Part shown: positions 40,838-48,831 of the stretch, in pieces | How the letters are laid out: every line of letters starts with the position of its first letter | Position numbering within the stretch: the first letter of the stretch is position 1 | Source of the DNA: GCA-2684655 sp045105235 | GTDB taxonomy: Bacteria > Planctomycetota > UBA1135 > UBA2386 | Length of the DNA: 64,000 bases | Direction of reading: 5' to 3' | Assembly (NCBI GenBank): GCA_045105235.1 | Contig: JBGCDH010000011.1 | Location: 62,001 to 126,000 of the forward strand | Translations under genes and position numbers: made by a program | The notes under the pieces: generated by a model | The model's input: the letters and a program-made list of their open reading frames with translations, nothing else | Told to the model about the DNA's origin: nothing | Database searches by the model: none

Positions 40838-41920
40838 CTACTTCCGCTGGGCCTTACCCAGCTTCTTGTAGTAGCTCTCAAGCATCTTGCGATAACGAGG
40901 CGGCATCGACTTGTTGACGTCCGCCATGATCTTCTTGCGCTCGGCATCCTTGGTTGGATCCCAGAGTTCCTCGACCGATGGACGGTTGGTCAGCGTGCCC
41001 GCACTGCCGTCGCCTTCCGGCAACGCGCTGCTTGCAGCCGGACCTTGCGACGGGCCATTGCCCGAAGCGGGACCGCTGGACTGCTTCTCCATCTCCTCGA
41101 ACATCTCGATGAGCTCCTGCAGCTCCTCGACGTACGATTCCTGGTCGACCTGGACCGGCTTGTCGGTGCGCTTCTTTCGCAGGTCGCGCTCCGACTTCTT
41201 CATGCCGTCGGCGAGCGTATGCAGCCGGCTGCGCTCCTGCTCGAGTTCAATCACGCGCTGGTGCGCCGCCGAACGCAGTCGTTCACTCGCGTTGGGAAAC
41301 CAGGCGAGGAACGCACGGAAACGCGGCAGTGCGGCGTCAGGCAGCGGGATCTCCGCCAACGACTGCGCATAAAAATACGCTGCCTCGGCATCGAGCGGCG
41401 ACCAGTTGAGGTTCTGGCCGAGATACTCGTTGAGGATCGTGATCGATTCCTCCGGGTCATCGTCGCGCAAGAACAAGCGCGCCAGGTGATAGCGCACGTG
41501 GGCCTGCAGCAGCGATGACTTGGTTTCGACCAACACCTTGCTGAGAGCGAGAGCGGCGTTCAGCTCGCCGTCTTCCGCAGCCGTTACGGCTTCGTCAAAC
41601 GCCGGCACGACCTTGCGCATCAGATCATCCGCTGCGCGGCCCGCACCAATCTCCTCGAGGTCCTCATCAAAGGTCTCGATCTGGAGGTCGGTCGCACCCA
41701 GCGCACGCGCCTCTTTGACGAGCTTGTCGCGGTCAAATGGACGGAAAGGGTTCTGCACCTGGACCGGCGCGACCGGCGGGATGTGTGCCCCCGGCTGCAC
41801 GCCTTCACCGGGCAGCTCGATTTGCGCCCGCAAGCCGCCGGCGGACAATCCGCCGAAAGCCAACGCGCCGACCGCGAGCTGCGCCAACAGCGCAGCCGAA
41901 CGTGGCGAAGGCGACTTCAT
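40838..41920 (-). CDS. Exported TPR/coiled-coil protein
   Basis: 360 residues from ATG 41920, overlapping the small gene upstream by four bases. Signal peptide about 8-31 (AALLAQLAVGALAFGGLSAG). TPR-like helices at about 120-205 (HVRYHLARLFLRDDDPEESITILNEYLGQ). A coiled coil of mixed Lys/Glu follows (VIELEQERSRLHTLADGMKKSERDLRKKR), then a Gly/Ser/Pro linker and a basic C-terminal helix (PPRYRKMLESYYKKLGKAQRK). This last motif is typical of planctomycete proteins in DUF4175-like clusters, as I recall. The longer frame to 42163 overlaps two genes and is not used. Confidence 0.85.
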   Translation of the reverse strand: MKSPSPRSAALLAQLAVGALAFGGLSAGGLRAQIELPGEGVQPGAHIPPVAPVQVQNPFRPFDRDKLVKEARALGATDLQIETFDEDLEEIGAGRAADDLMRKVVPAFDEAVTAAEDGELNAALALSKVLVETKSSLLQAHVRYHLARLFLRDDDPEESITILNEYLGQNLNWSPLDAEAAYFYAQSLAEIPLPDAALPRFRAFLAWFPNASERLRSAAHQRVIELEQERSRLHTLADGMKKSERDLRKKRTDKPVQVDQESYVEELQELIEMFEEMEKQSSGPASGNGPSQGPAASSALPEGDGSAGTLTNRPSVEELWDPTKDAERKKIMADVNKSMPPRYRKMLESYYKKLGKAQRK

Positions 41921-42126
41921 CGCCCTTCCTCCACGTCGTTTTCCTTGCCGAGTTTCACGGCGAGGCGGCGCATCAGCTCCTTCACGCGAGCCTGCTTCTT
42001 CGAAATCTTCGCATAGTCTTCCGGCGACGCCTTTTCTTCGGCGGCCTGCGCATCGACCTTTTTGGTGGTCTTGTTCACGCGCTCTTGGAGGAACTTCAAC
42101 ATCTTGAGCTCTGCCGACACGGGCAC
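41917..42126 (-). CDS. Small coiled-coil protein, apparently the detached C-terminal domain of the upstream gene
   Basis: 69 residues from GTG 42126: mostly helical and charged (AELKMLKFLQERVNKTTKKVDAQ ... KKQARVKELMRRLAVKLGKE). The frame is the same as that of the 586-residue gene upstream. That gene's TGA (42162) and a second TGA four codons on (42150) are followed by SGKAPPLVPVSAELKM, so only two stop codons separate the pieces. From memory, homologous planctomycete proteins carry such an AELKxLxxxQxRVNxxT domain at their C-terminus after a Pro/Gln linker. This suggests gene fission with re-initiation. Confidence 0.75.
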   Translation of the reverse strand: MPVSAELKMLKFLQERVNKTTKKVDAQAAEEKASPEDYAKISKKQARVKELMRRLAVKLGKENDVEEGR

Positions 42127-42159
42127 GAGCGGCGGGGCTTTCCCGCTTCAAGTACCCGT

Positions 42160-43920
42160 TCAACCACCGCCTTCTTTGGTTTCGATGGTGCGGCGCAGCG
42201 CGTTGATCAGCAGCTCGAGCAGGTCTTCGACCGCCAGCTGCTCTTCGTGAACCACGCGTCCCGTCTGGTACTTCCGTAGGTCGACGGAAACCGCGTTGAG
42301 CTCATCGCGAAGCTGCTCGACCATCGGTGGGAACACCGCGGTCGTGCCGTCTTCCTCGAGCAGCTTGAGGGCGTCGATCGCCTCCTGCTCCAGCTCGCCT
42401 TCACCAGCAGCGATCTCGTCGATGCGCGAGACCAGACCAGCCGGCAGCGAGCCGTCGGCGGTAAGGACATTGGCGCGCGCGCCGTCGAGAGTCTTGGTCT
42501 GGATCGTCAGCTCACGCTGACGCGCGAGCATCGCCGTAAAGCGCTCTTCGAGAGCGCGGAGCACTTCGTCTTGCAGCTGTTGGCGCAGCTGAGCGAGAGC
42601 CTCTTCCAGCTCCTTCTTGGCGGCCTGCAGGTCGTCCTTCGCGTCCTGCTGCTCCTGCTTGGCGTCTTTGTATTCCTTGAGCTTGCCGGCGGCGGCGCGC
42701 TGCTTTGGGACGGCCTGCTGGACCTGGTTCTTGCCGGGCGTTGGCTTGCCCTTGCCCTCACCGTCCGCGTCCTCGGCCTTCTCCATGTCCTTGGCCAGCG
42801 TGTCGGTCGCGCTTTCGGTGCGCTCCTGGTTCTTGGCCAGCTGGTCAAACGGCAGCTTGAGCAGCTCGCGCTCGGCTTCTTCCGCCATGCGTTCGAGCTC
42901 TTCGATCGTTTGCTTGAGCGCCTTGGCGGCCTGCGCCTGATCCTTGAGAGCCGACTCCGGCTTCTTGTCGCCGAGCTGCTTCTTGGCCTTGCCCATCGAC
43001 TCGGAAGCCTTGCTGGCGCTCTTGCTGCCGGCGCCCTCGCTCGGCTCACCGGCTTCGCTAGGCTTACCTGCTTCGGATGGCTTGCCGGCTTCGCTAGGCT
43101 TGCCCGCTTCGGACGGCTTGCCGTCTTCCGATGGCTTGCCCGCTTCCGCTTTGGCCTTCTTCTTGGCCGCAGCAGCGGCTTTCTTGGCCTCGGCTTCGGC
43201 GGCTTCGTCGCGCAGACGATCGTCCGTCTTCTCGAGGTCGCGCAGGTCCTTGGCGAAATCGCTGGTCTCCTCTTCCAGCTTGCCTTCCTGCTCAGCCAGT
43301 GGCTCGGTCATGCCGGCCGCAGCATCGAGCGGAAGCTGGTTGGTTTGCTCACGAAGCTTCTGCTGAGCGGCCAGCAGACCTTCGGCGCGCTGCTTCTGCG
43401 CCTCGATGTTCTCGAGGTGCTCCTGCAGCTCAGCAGCGCGAGCGGAATCTTCCTTCTCTTGCTGCTGCTCGTCGGCGAGGTCGCTGACGCGGTCCTTGAA
43501 CTTCTCCAGCTGCGCAATGCGCTCGAGCAGCTCCTGAAGATCCTGGTTTCGGTTCTGCAGCAAACGCAGCAGCTCGCCGAGGTTGGTCTTGAGTTGCCCC
43601 ATGACCTCCAGCGCTTCGTCCCAGTGCTCTTGGCGCAGCAGGTTGCCGGCGCGCTCGAGCTGTTGGTGCAGCTTCTTTTCCTGGACGTATTGGAGACCGG
43701 CACTGAGCAGCTTGCTCTCGTCGGGCTCGTCCTTCTGAAGAACGACCATGAGCTTTTTCATTCGCTCGGTCAGTTCCTCGAACTTGCTCTGGGCAAGTTC
43801 CTGCTTGCTCAGGGCTTCGACCTGCGGCTCCTGCGCACGCAGAGACGGCGCCACGATGGGCGTCGCCACGGCGAACGTCAGAGCCACTAGGGCGGTGATG
43901 ACACGGGTGATCATGTGCAC
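42160..43920 (-). CDS. Exported long coiled-coil protein of the DUF4175-like cluster
   Basis: 586 residues with a signal peptide (cleavage near LRAQ). The whole chain is a charged coiled coil rich in Gln/Glu/Lys/Ala (LLRLLQNRNQDLQELLERIAQLEKFKDRVSDLADEQQQEK...). It is interrupted by an EAGKPS repeat region (about 258-295) and a GEGKGKPTPGKNQ linker. The C-terminus (VDLRKYQTGRVVHEEQLAVEDLLELLINALRRTIETKE) normally leads into a further domain, here encoded separately. It is probably a periplasmic structural partner of the membrane proteins encoded upstream. Confidence 0.82.
   Translation of the reverse strand: MHMITRVITALVALTFAVATPIVAPSLRAQEPQVEALSKQELAQSKFEELTERMKKLMVVLQKDEPDESKLLSAGLQYVQEKKLHQQLERAGNLLRQEHWDEALEVMGQLKTNLGELLRLLQNRNQDLQELLERIAQLEKFKDRVSDLADEQQQEKEDSARAAELQEHLENIEAQKQRAEGLLAAQQKLREQTNQLPLDAAAGMTEPLAEQEGKLEEETSDFAKDLRDLEKTDDRLRDEAAEAEAKKAAAAAKKKAKAEAGKPSEDGKPSEAGKPSEAGKPSEAGKPSEAGEPSEGAGSKSASKASESMGKAKKQLGDKKPESALKDQAQAAKALKQTIEELERMAEEAERELLKLPFDQLAKNQERTESATDTLAKDMEKAEDADGEGKGKPTPGKNQVQQAVPKQRAAAGKLKEYKDAKQEQQDAKDDLQAAKKELEEALAQLRQQLQDEVLRALEERFTAMLARQRELTIQTKTLDGARANVLTADGSLPAGLVSRIDEIAAGEGELEQEAIDALKLLEEDGTTAVFPPMVEQLRDELNAVSVDLRKYQTGRVVHEEQLAVEDLLELLINALRRTIETKEGGG
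43039..43147. repeat. 18-bp repeat array encoding EAGKPS
   Basis: About six degenerate 18-bp units give EAGKPS/EDGKPS/EAGEPS repeats. Copies differ at synonymous sites, so this array is older than the perfect duplications elsewhere. Confidence 0.85.
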
Positions 43921-43970
43921 CTCTGGGAGGGTTGGGTCGCTCCGGTCTTCTCGAAGCGGGGGCTATCGGA

Positions 43971-46331
43971 CTACTTGTTCTTATCGGGCGTCGTCGAAGG
44001 CTCGTTTGTCTTCGCCGGCGCCTTGTTTTTCTTCTTCGGCCCGAAGAGGTCGTTCTCGACACTCCGGACCCTTTCTTTGACGCCGGTGATGGCGTCAGAC
44101 TGCAGGTTTATCACGTTCCTGAGTTCTTCGAGCAGAGCGGCAAGCTTCTCAGCCTGCTCCATCTGCTTCAGAATGGCGTCGATCCGGATCTTGATATCTC
44201 GGTAACCGTCGACGGCCTTTGATCTTACAGATTCGTCACCCGTGCGGGAGAAGCTCTCAACGAGCCTTGCGGTAGCCGGGAAAGCATCCTTGGCAAGTTG
44301 CGCAAGCGGTGCCGTGATCACGCTTTCGATCTGGCGTACCTTGTTCGCCTCAATCAGGCGGTTGTTCTCGTATTCCCACAGGATCCGCTGGTAGGCCTCA
44401 CCGACAAAGCGCACCCGGCGACCGAGCGCCTGCTGGCGCCGCGCCAGCGACTTGTAGAGCGTCTTCGCCAAGGCCGCCTTGTCACCGGCCTCCTTCGGGT
44501 TGACCGACTCGCCGAGCTGAACCAGCGAGTTCTCGACCTGATCGGCGAGGGTCTGGAGCTCGTCGCGCTGCTCGATCTGGCGGCGACGCAGCTCTTCGAC
44601 CAGCTGATCGCGCGTCACCACGCGGAACGTCATGACCTCACTGCTGCCCTCGTGCGGATCGCCCGGCCCGAAGTTGTCCCTCGCCCAGTGACGCAGCGAA
44701 AACAGCATGCCCGGGCGAATCGGGTTGTTCGGGCTGGCTTGGTTGGTGTCCTTGTTCCAGGTCAGCAGGTCGACCGAGGATTCGGTCTCGTAGCGAAGCG
44801 AGCTGCGCATAAGCGCATCATCATAGATCGCCGCTGCATCGACCCACGGGTTGTCGATCGGCAGCGCACTGCCCTCCTCGCCTTCGTCGCCGCCAGCCTT
44901 CGGTTGGACACGACCACCCGATCGATCCTCGGTCCAGCGGGCCACGGCGCCCACTTCGCGCAGGCCAAAGTCGTCGCGCACGTTGAGGCCGACCGGAATG
45001 CGAGCCTGCGCCGTGATGGAGGAGCCTATGCCGCGCAGGCGGCCATCGATCGTTGGCGACTTGTCTTCGCCCACGCGGAGCAGAATCTTCGGCGGTGTGC
45101 CGGCGCCAAGGCTGTCGCTATCGATCACGTCGATGGTCAGCAAGCCCGTCTGCTTGGGAGCAAACTCACCGACAAACGACCGACCGTCGCCCTGCATCTC
45201 AAACGGGATCTTGCGGTCGTTGCCAAAGAGCGCGAAGGCCTGCTGCAGCGGCTTTTGGCTCTTGCCGCGAATCGTCAACGTCGCCCCGCGCGGCAAACGC
45301 AGTTCGCCTTCGGTCGGCGGCATGTCAAACGGCTCGCGCTCCATGTATTCCGGCAGAGTCACGCGCACGGCGAGATCGTCGACGCGCGGTCGCGCGACCA
45401 TCTGCACCTTGAGTTCAACCGGCAGCGAGTCGCCACCCTGAACCGTCAGGGTTACGTCGCTCAACACCGAGTCGATGCTCCACGAGAACTCCTTGTCGCC
45501 GGTGCGGCTCATCGGCTCCGTGCCGGTATCGCCAGCGGCCGAACCGTTGGCAAACGAGTAGTCGAGCGACACCTGGTCGAGCTCCGGGCCGTCGATCGCC
45601 ACGCGCACGGTCAACGCATCGCCCTGCGGCAAACGCACCACGCCATCGTCGCTACCGACAAAGGAAAGAGTGTGGTAGCGCGGCCAGTCGACGTTGCTGA
45701 GCAGCAGGTTGCGACTCGCCCAGGTGCCGAGCGAGCTGCTGTGAATGGCGGCCCAGGCGCCAAAGAACGCCAGCATCAGGACAACGCCGAACGCAAACTT
45801 GCGCACCCGGCCGCCGTCGATCGCGCGCCCGAACGGGATCGCGTGGATCCGGTTGCGGATGTCGTCGACAACCGCAGCCTTCATCTCACGGGACTCGATC
45901 GAACGCACCTGCTCGGCCGATTGCCCAAGCTCTTCATCGAACTGCAGCGAGCTGATCAGCGACTGCTCGAGTTCGGGACTTTGGCGTTCGACGGCGAGTG
46001 CGATCTCTTCGTCAGACAGCTGCACGTCGAGCGGCTGCATCAAGCGACGGCGCACCACGCGCACGACCACGATCGCAAACGACCCGAGCAGGACGGCACG
46101 AACGATCCACTCCAGCCGCAGCAAGCGGTCAGTGATGAACGTGGGGATCGCGTAGGCGATCAGCAGCAGGGCCACGAGGCCCAGCATCTCGATCCAGATG
46201 CCGTTGCGGGCGCGCTGTTTCTGCTGTCGCAGACGCTGACGCGCGGTCGCGAGTTCGCGACCGAGGTTGCCGGCAGCATCAGGCTTGGACGCGGACGCCG
46301 GGGGCGGCTCGGGGAGCGTAGAAGTGCTCAT
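43971..46331 (-). CDS. DUF4175-like integral membrane protein
   Basis: 786 residues from ATG 46331, which overlaps the upstream stop (ATGA). Two N-terminal helices (about 47-95, LGLVALLLIAYAIPTFITDRLLRLEWIVRAVLLGSFAIVVVRVV) and a third near 195-215 precede a large periplasmic part. That part has repeated beta domains (VTLTVQGGDSLPVELKV; LAVRVTLPEYMEREPFDMPPTEGELRLPRGATLTIRG, resembling the Ig-like region of DUF4175) and a C-terminal coiled coil. An ERQSPELEQSLISSLQF motif lies in the cytoplasmic stretch. The family sits with VWA/Bat proteins, but its function is unknown. Confidence 0.85.
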   Translation of the reverse strand: MSTSTLPEPPPASASKPDAAGNLGRELATARQRLRQQKQRARNGIWIEMLGLVALLLIAYAIPTFITDRLLRLEWIVRAVLLGSFAIVVVRVVRRRLMQPLDVQLSDEEIALAVERQSPELEQSLISSLQFDEELGQSAEQVRSIESREMKAAVVDDIRNRIHAIPFGRAIDGGRVRKFAFGVVLMLAFFGAWAAIHSSSLGTWASRNLLLSNVDWPRYHTLSFVGSDDGVVRLPQGDALTVRVAIDGPELDQVSLDYSFANGSAAGDTGTEPMSRTGDKEFSWSIDSVLSDVTLTVQGGDSLPVELKVQMVARPRVDDLAVRVTLPEYMEREPFDMPPTEGELRLPRGATLTIRGKSQKPLQQAFALFGNDRKIPFEMQGDGRSFVGEFAPKQTGLLTIDVIDSDSLGAGTPPKILLRVGEDKSPTIDGRLRGIGSSITAQARIPVGLNVRDDFGLREVGAVARWTEDRSGGRVQPKAGGDEGEEGSALPIDNPWVDAAAIYDDALMRSSLRYETESSVDLLTWNKDTNQASPNNPIRPGMLFSLRHWARDNFGPGDPHEGSSEVMTFRVVTRDQLVEELRRRQIEQRDELQTLADQVENSLVQLGESVNPKEAGDKAALAKTLYKSLARRQQALGRRVRFVGEAYQRILWEYENNRLIEANKVRQIESVITAPLAQLAKDAFPATARLVESFSRTGDESVRSKAVDGYRDIKIRIDAILKQMEQAEKLAALLEELRNVINLQSDAITGVKERVRSVENDLFGPKKKNKAPAKTNEPSTTPDKNK

Positions 46332-48820
46332 AGCAGGTTGAACCTCTTGCGGAGCAGCCATTCGAGCGACAGCAGCAGCAGCACGATCGTGATCGTCGGC
46401 CAGCCGTCCCAGAGGGCATGCGGTGTGCGGTAGGTGTCGGTCGCAGAACGCGACGCGACTCGATCCAAGGCCGCGATCAGCTCCGCGGGCGAATCAAAGA
46501 GCTCGCCGCCGTTCGCACCCGCGATGGCAGCCAGCTCCGCGCGGTCCATCGGCCCAACCGATTCGACCTGCGCCGGCACAACCTGGAAGTTGAGCTCGAC
46601 GAGCTTGCCAACCTTCTTGATGGGCAGAACGCGATAGGTGCCGAGCTGCGTCGGCCGGAACCGCAGCGAATAGCTGCCCGGCACGGCCTCGACCGGAATC
46701 AGCGCCAGGCTTTCCGGCGCCTCGCCGTCGCGCTCGAGCGTGACCGCAAACGATGGTTCGATCAGCGGCTGCAGCGCCGAATCTCTGGCTTCGGCGAGCA
46801 GTTCGATGGCGTCGCCAAGATCGATCTTGTCGGCGCTCGCAAGCAGACGCAGTCGGCTATTGCCCGCCTGCAAACGGCCTTCAAACAGGTAGCGCAGGCC
46901 GTTGATCCAGAAGGTGTTGTAGGCATCTTCGTAGATCGCACGCCAGCGATAGCTCTCATCAAAGCCGCTAAACGTCACCCGCCCGGCGCCGATGTTTTGC
47001 AGCGCAATGACCGGCATGTCGCGGCCCCCACGGCGCAGTTCGCTGCTCGGGTGACCGGCCAACGACACCGCCGCAGGCTTGAGGCGCGACACCGGGAACC
47101 AGAAATGGAAGCCCGGCAGGCGACTCCACAGCATGTTGCTGAGGTCCCGGTCGTCGTTGAGACGCATCAGCTTGGAGCCGATGCCGTCCGATCCTTCGGC
47201 CGTCAGGCGGAAGGGCCACGGCGACTTGTAGGCCTTGCCCAAGCCCATTTGGCGTTCGGCAAACTCGATGTCGGGCACAATCGGCAGCAGGTCCGCAAGC
47301 GGCTGGGTCGACGCGCCCTGGCGCAGCGCATTGAGCGTGTACTTTTCGCCGGCGACCCACCAGAGTCCGCAGCCGCCTTCGAGCACGTGCGCGGCGAGGT
47401 TCTCGCAGAAGCGCTTGCCGAGGGCTTCGGGATCCGGATCGATGAGGACGCAAACATCGAACGGGTCGAGCTCGCTTCGCTCGACCGGCAGGCGTTCGAG
47501 GCGAACCTCTTCGTTGCCGTCCTGGATGAACTTCTCGTCGGTGTCCTGCTGCCAGCACGACACATCGATGGTCTTGTCGCGCAGCATCAGCGTGCGCAGG
47601 ATCTGGAACTCGTGGTTGGCGCCGCCGGACACCAGCAGCAGCCGCAGCGTCTCGCCCAGCACCTCGACCGAAGCCGATTTTGTGTGCCGCTCTTGGATCA
47701 TGGGTTCGCCATCCGGCGGCACGATCTCGGTGCGGAAGACGTAGCGACCCGCAACATCGCTGACCAGCTCCTGCCATTCGATCTTGGCTTCCTGCGTGGC
47801 TCCGATCTGCACCTGCTGGGTGCGCACGACGCTTTCGGCACCCTGTTCGTCGACGCGGATCAGGCGCGCGGTCACGGCCACGCCGTCATAGCCCTGCGAT
47901 GCGACCGTTGCCGACATCTGATACTTGTCGCGCTGGAAGACCTTGTTGGGCGCTTCCATCCGGGTCAGCGTGACGGTCTGCGTCTCCGACGGGTCGCCGA
48001 CACCGAGCACAAACGTGTGGGGAATCTTCCGCTGGTTGAGCAGGCGCGCGATCTCTGGCCCTTGCGAGCCAGCTGTGCGGCGACCGTCGGTCACGAACAC
48101 GACCGCCGCGATCTCCGCGGGCTTCGACTTGTCGAGCGCAGTGCGGAGCGCGCCGCCGAGATCGGTCGCACGGCCATCGGCCGTAAGCTTGTCCAGATCC
48201 AGGCGCGGCACCGGCTCGGGCGCGTCCGCCGGCGCGATGGGCTCACCGTTCGCATCGAGCTTGGGCTCGGGCGGCGGCAGCAGCGGCAGTTCTTGGATGC
48301 TGCCCGCAAAGCCGTAGAGCTGCAGGTTGTTCTTGGCGCAGAGCTTTCGGACCAGGGCCTGGTCGTCCTTCGCCAACAGAGCACGAACCAGATCGAGGCG
48401 GGTCGCGTCGGCGGGATCCTCAACGCCTAGCTTGCGCCATTCGGTGGCCGTGCGCTGCACCTCATCGCGACGCCAGGCATCGCGGTGGGTCATCGACTGC
48501 GAGGTGTCGACGAGCAACAGCGTGTGGCCTTCGCGCGTTTCGCGATTGACCGTCACAAGGTTGGGATCGAGCAGGAGCGCGATGATCAGCAGCACCGCCA
48601 GCGCGCGCAGTGTGCCGAGCAGGGCGCGCTGCCAACCGCGCAGGTTTTTGCCGTCCCGTCGGTAGAGAAAGCCAATGAAGACCACGGCGAGCGCGATCCC
48701 CATCAACACGAGCATGCCAAGTCCGCCACTTGGGAAATTGGCGAACTCAAACTGCAGTTCGTCGCCGGGCTCCACTTGGATCCCGCGCCACGATGCTAGC
48801 CATCGCAAGAAGTCGTCCAT
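46328..48820 (-). CDS. VWA-domain membrane protein with glutamine-amidotransferase-like fold
   Basis: 830 residues from ATG 48820. N-terminal transmembrane helices (about 37-56 and 70-88) precede a von Willebrand factor A domain with the MIDAS motif DTSQS in LLLVDTSQSMTHRD and VVFVTDGRRT. Ig-like domains follow, then a GATase1-like segment (LRLLLVSGGANHEFQILRTLML...DVCVLIDPDPEALG...GLWWVAGEKY) probably without catalytic function. A C-terminal helix (ITIVLLLLSLEWLLRKRFNLL) anchors the end in the membrane. It pairs with the BatA-like gene immediately upstream, 11 bases apart. Confidence 0.88.
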   Translation of the reverse strand: MDDFLRWLASWRGIQVEPGDELQFEFANFPSGGLGMLVLMGIALAVVFIGFLYRRDGKNLRGWQRALLGTLRALAVLLIIALLLDPNLVTVNRETREGHTLLLVDTSQSMTHRDAWRRDEVQRTATEWRKLGVEDPADATRLDLVRALLAKDDQALVRKLCAKNNLQLYGFAGSIQELPLLPPPEPKLDANGEPIAPADAPEPVPRLDLDKLTADGRATDLGGALRTALDKSKPAEIAAVVFVTDGRRTAGSQGPEIARLLNQRKIPHTFVLGVGDPSETQTVTLTRMEAPNKVFQRDKYQMSATVASQGYDGVAVTARLIRVDEQGAESVVRTQQVQIGATQEAKIEWQELVSDVAGRYVFRTEIVPPDGEPMIQERHTKSASVEVLGETLRLLLVSGGANHEFQILRTLMLRDKTIDVSCWQQDTDEKFIQDGNEEVRLERLPVERSELDPFDVCVLIDPDPEALGKRFCENLAAHVLEGGCGLWWVAGEKYTLNALRQGASTQPLADLLPIVPDIEFAERQMGLGKAYKSPWPFRLTAEGSDGIGSKLMRLNDDRDLSNMLWSRLPGFHFWFPVSRLKPAAVSLAGHPSSELRRGGRDMPVIALQNIGAGRVTFSGFDESYRWRAIYEDAYNTFWINGLRYLFEGRLQAGNSRLRLLASADKIDLGDAIELLAEARDSALQPLIEPSFAVTLERDGEAPESLALIPVEAVPGSYSLRFRPTQLGTYRVLPIKKVGKLVELNFQVVPAQVESVGPMDRAELAAIAGANGGELFDSPAELIAALDRVASRSATDTYRTPHALWDGWPTITIVLLLLSLEWLLRKRFNLL

Positions 48821-48831
48821 CACACTAGCCG

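Noticed and set aside
42150..42162. UGA recoding (selenocysteine or tryptophan) to join the two coiled-coil pieces
   Set aside because: The two TGA codons lie in a non-conserved linker, and TGA is used as an ordinary stop in many genes here, including gyrA. Gene fission is simpler.
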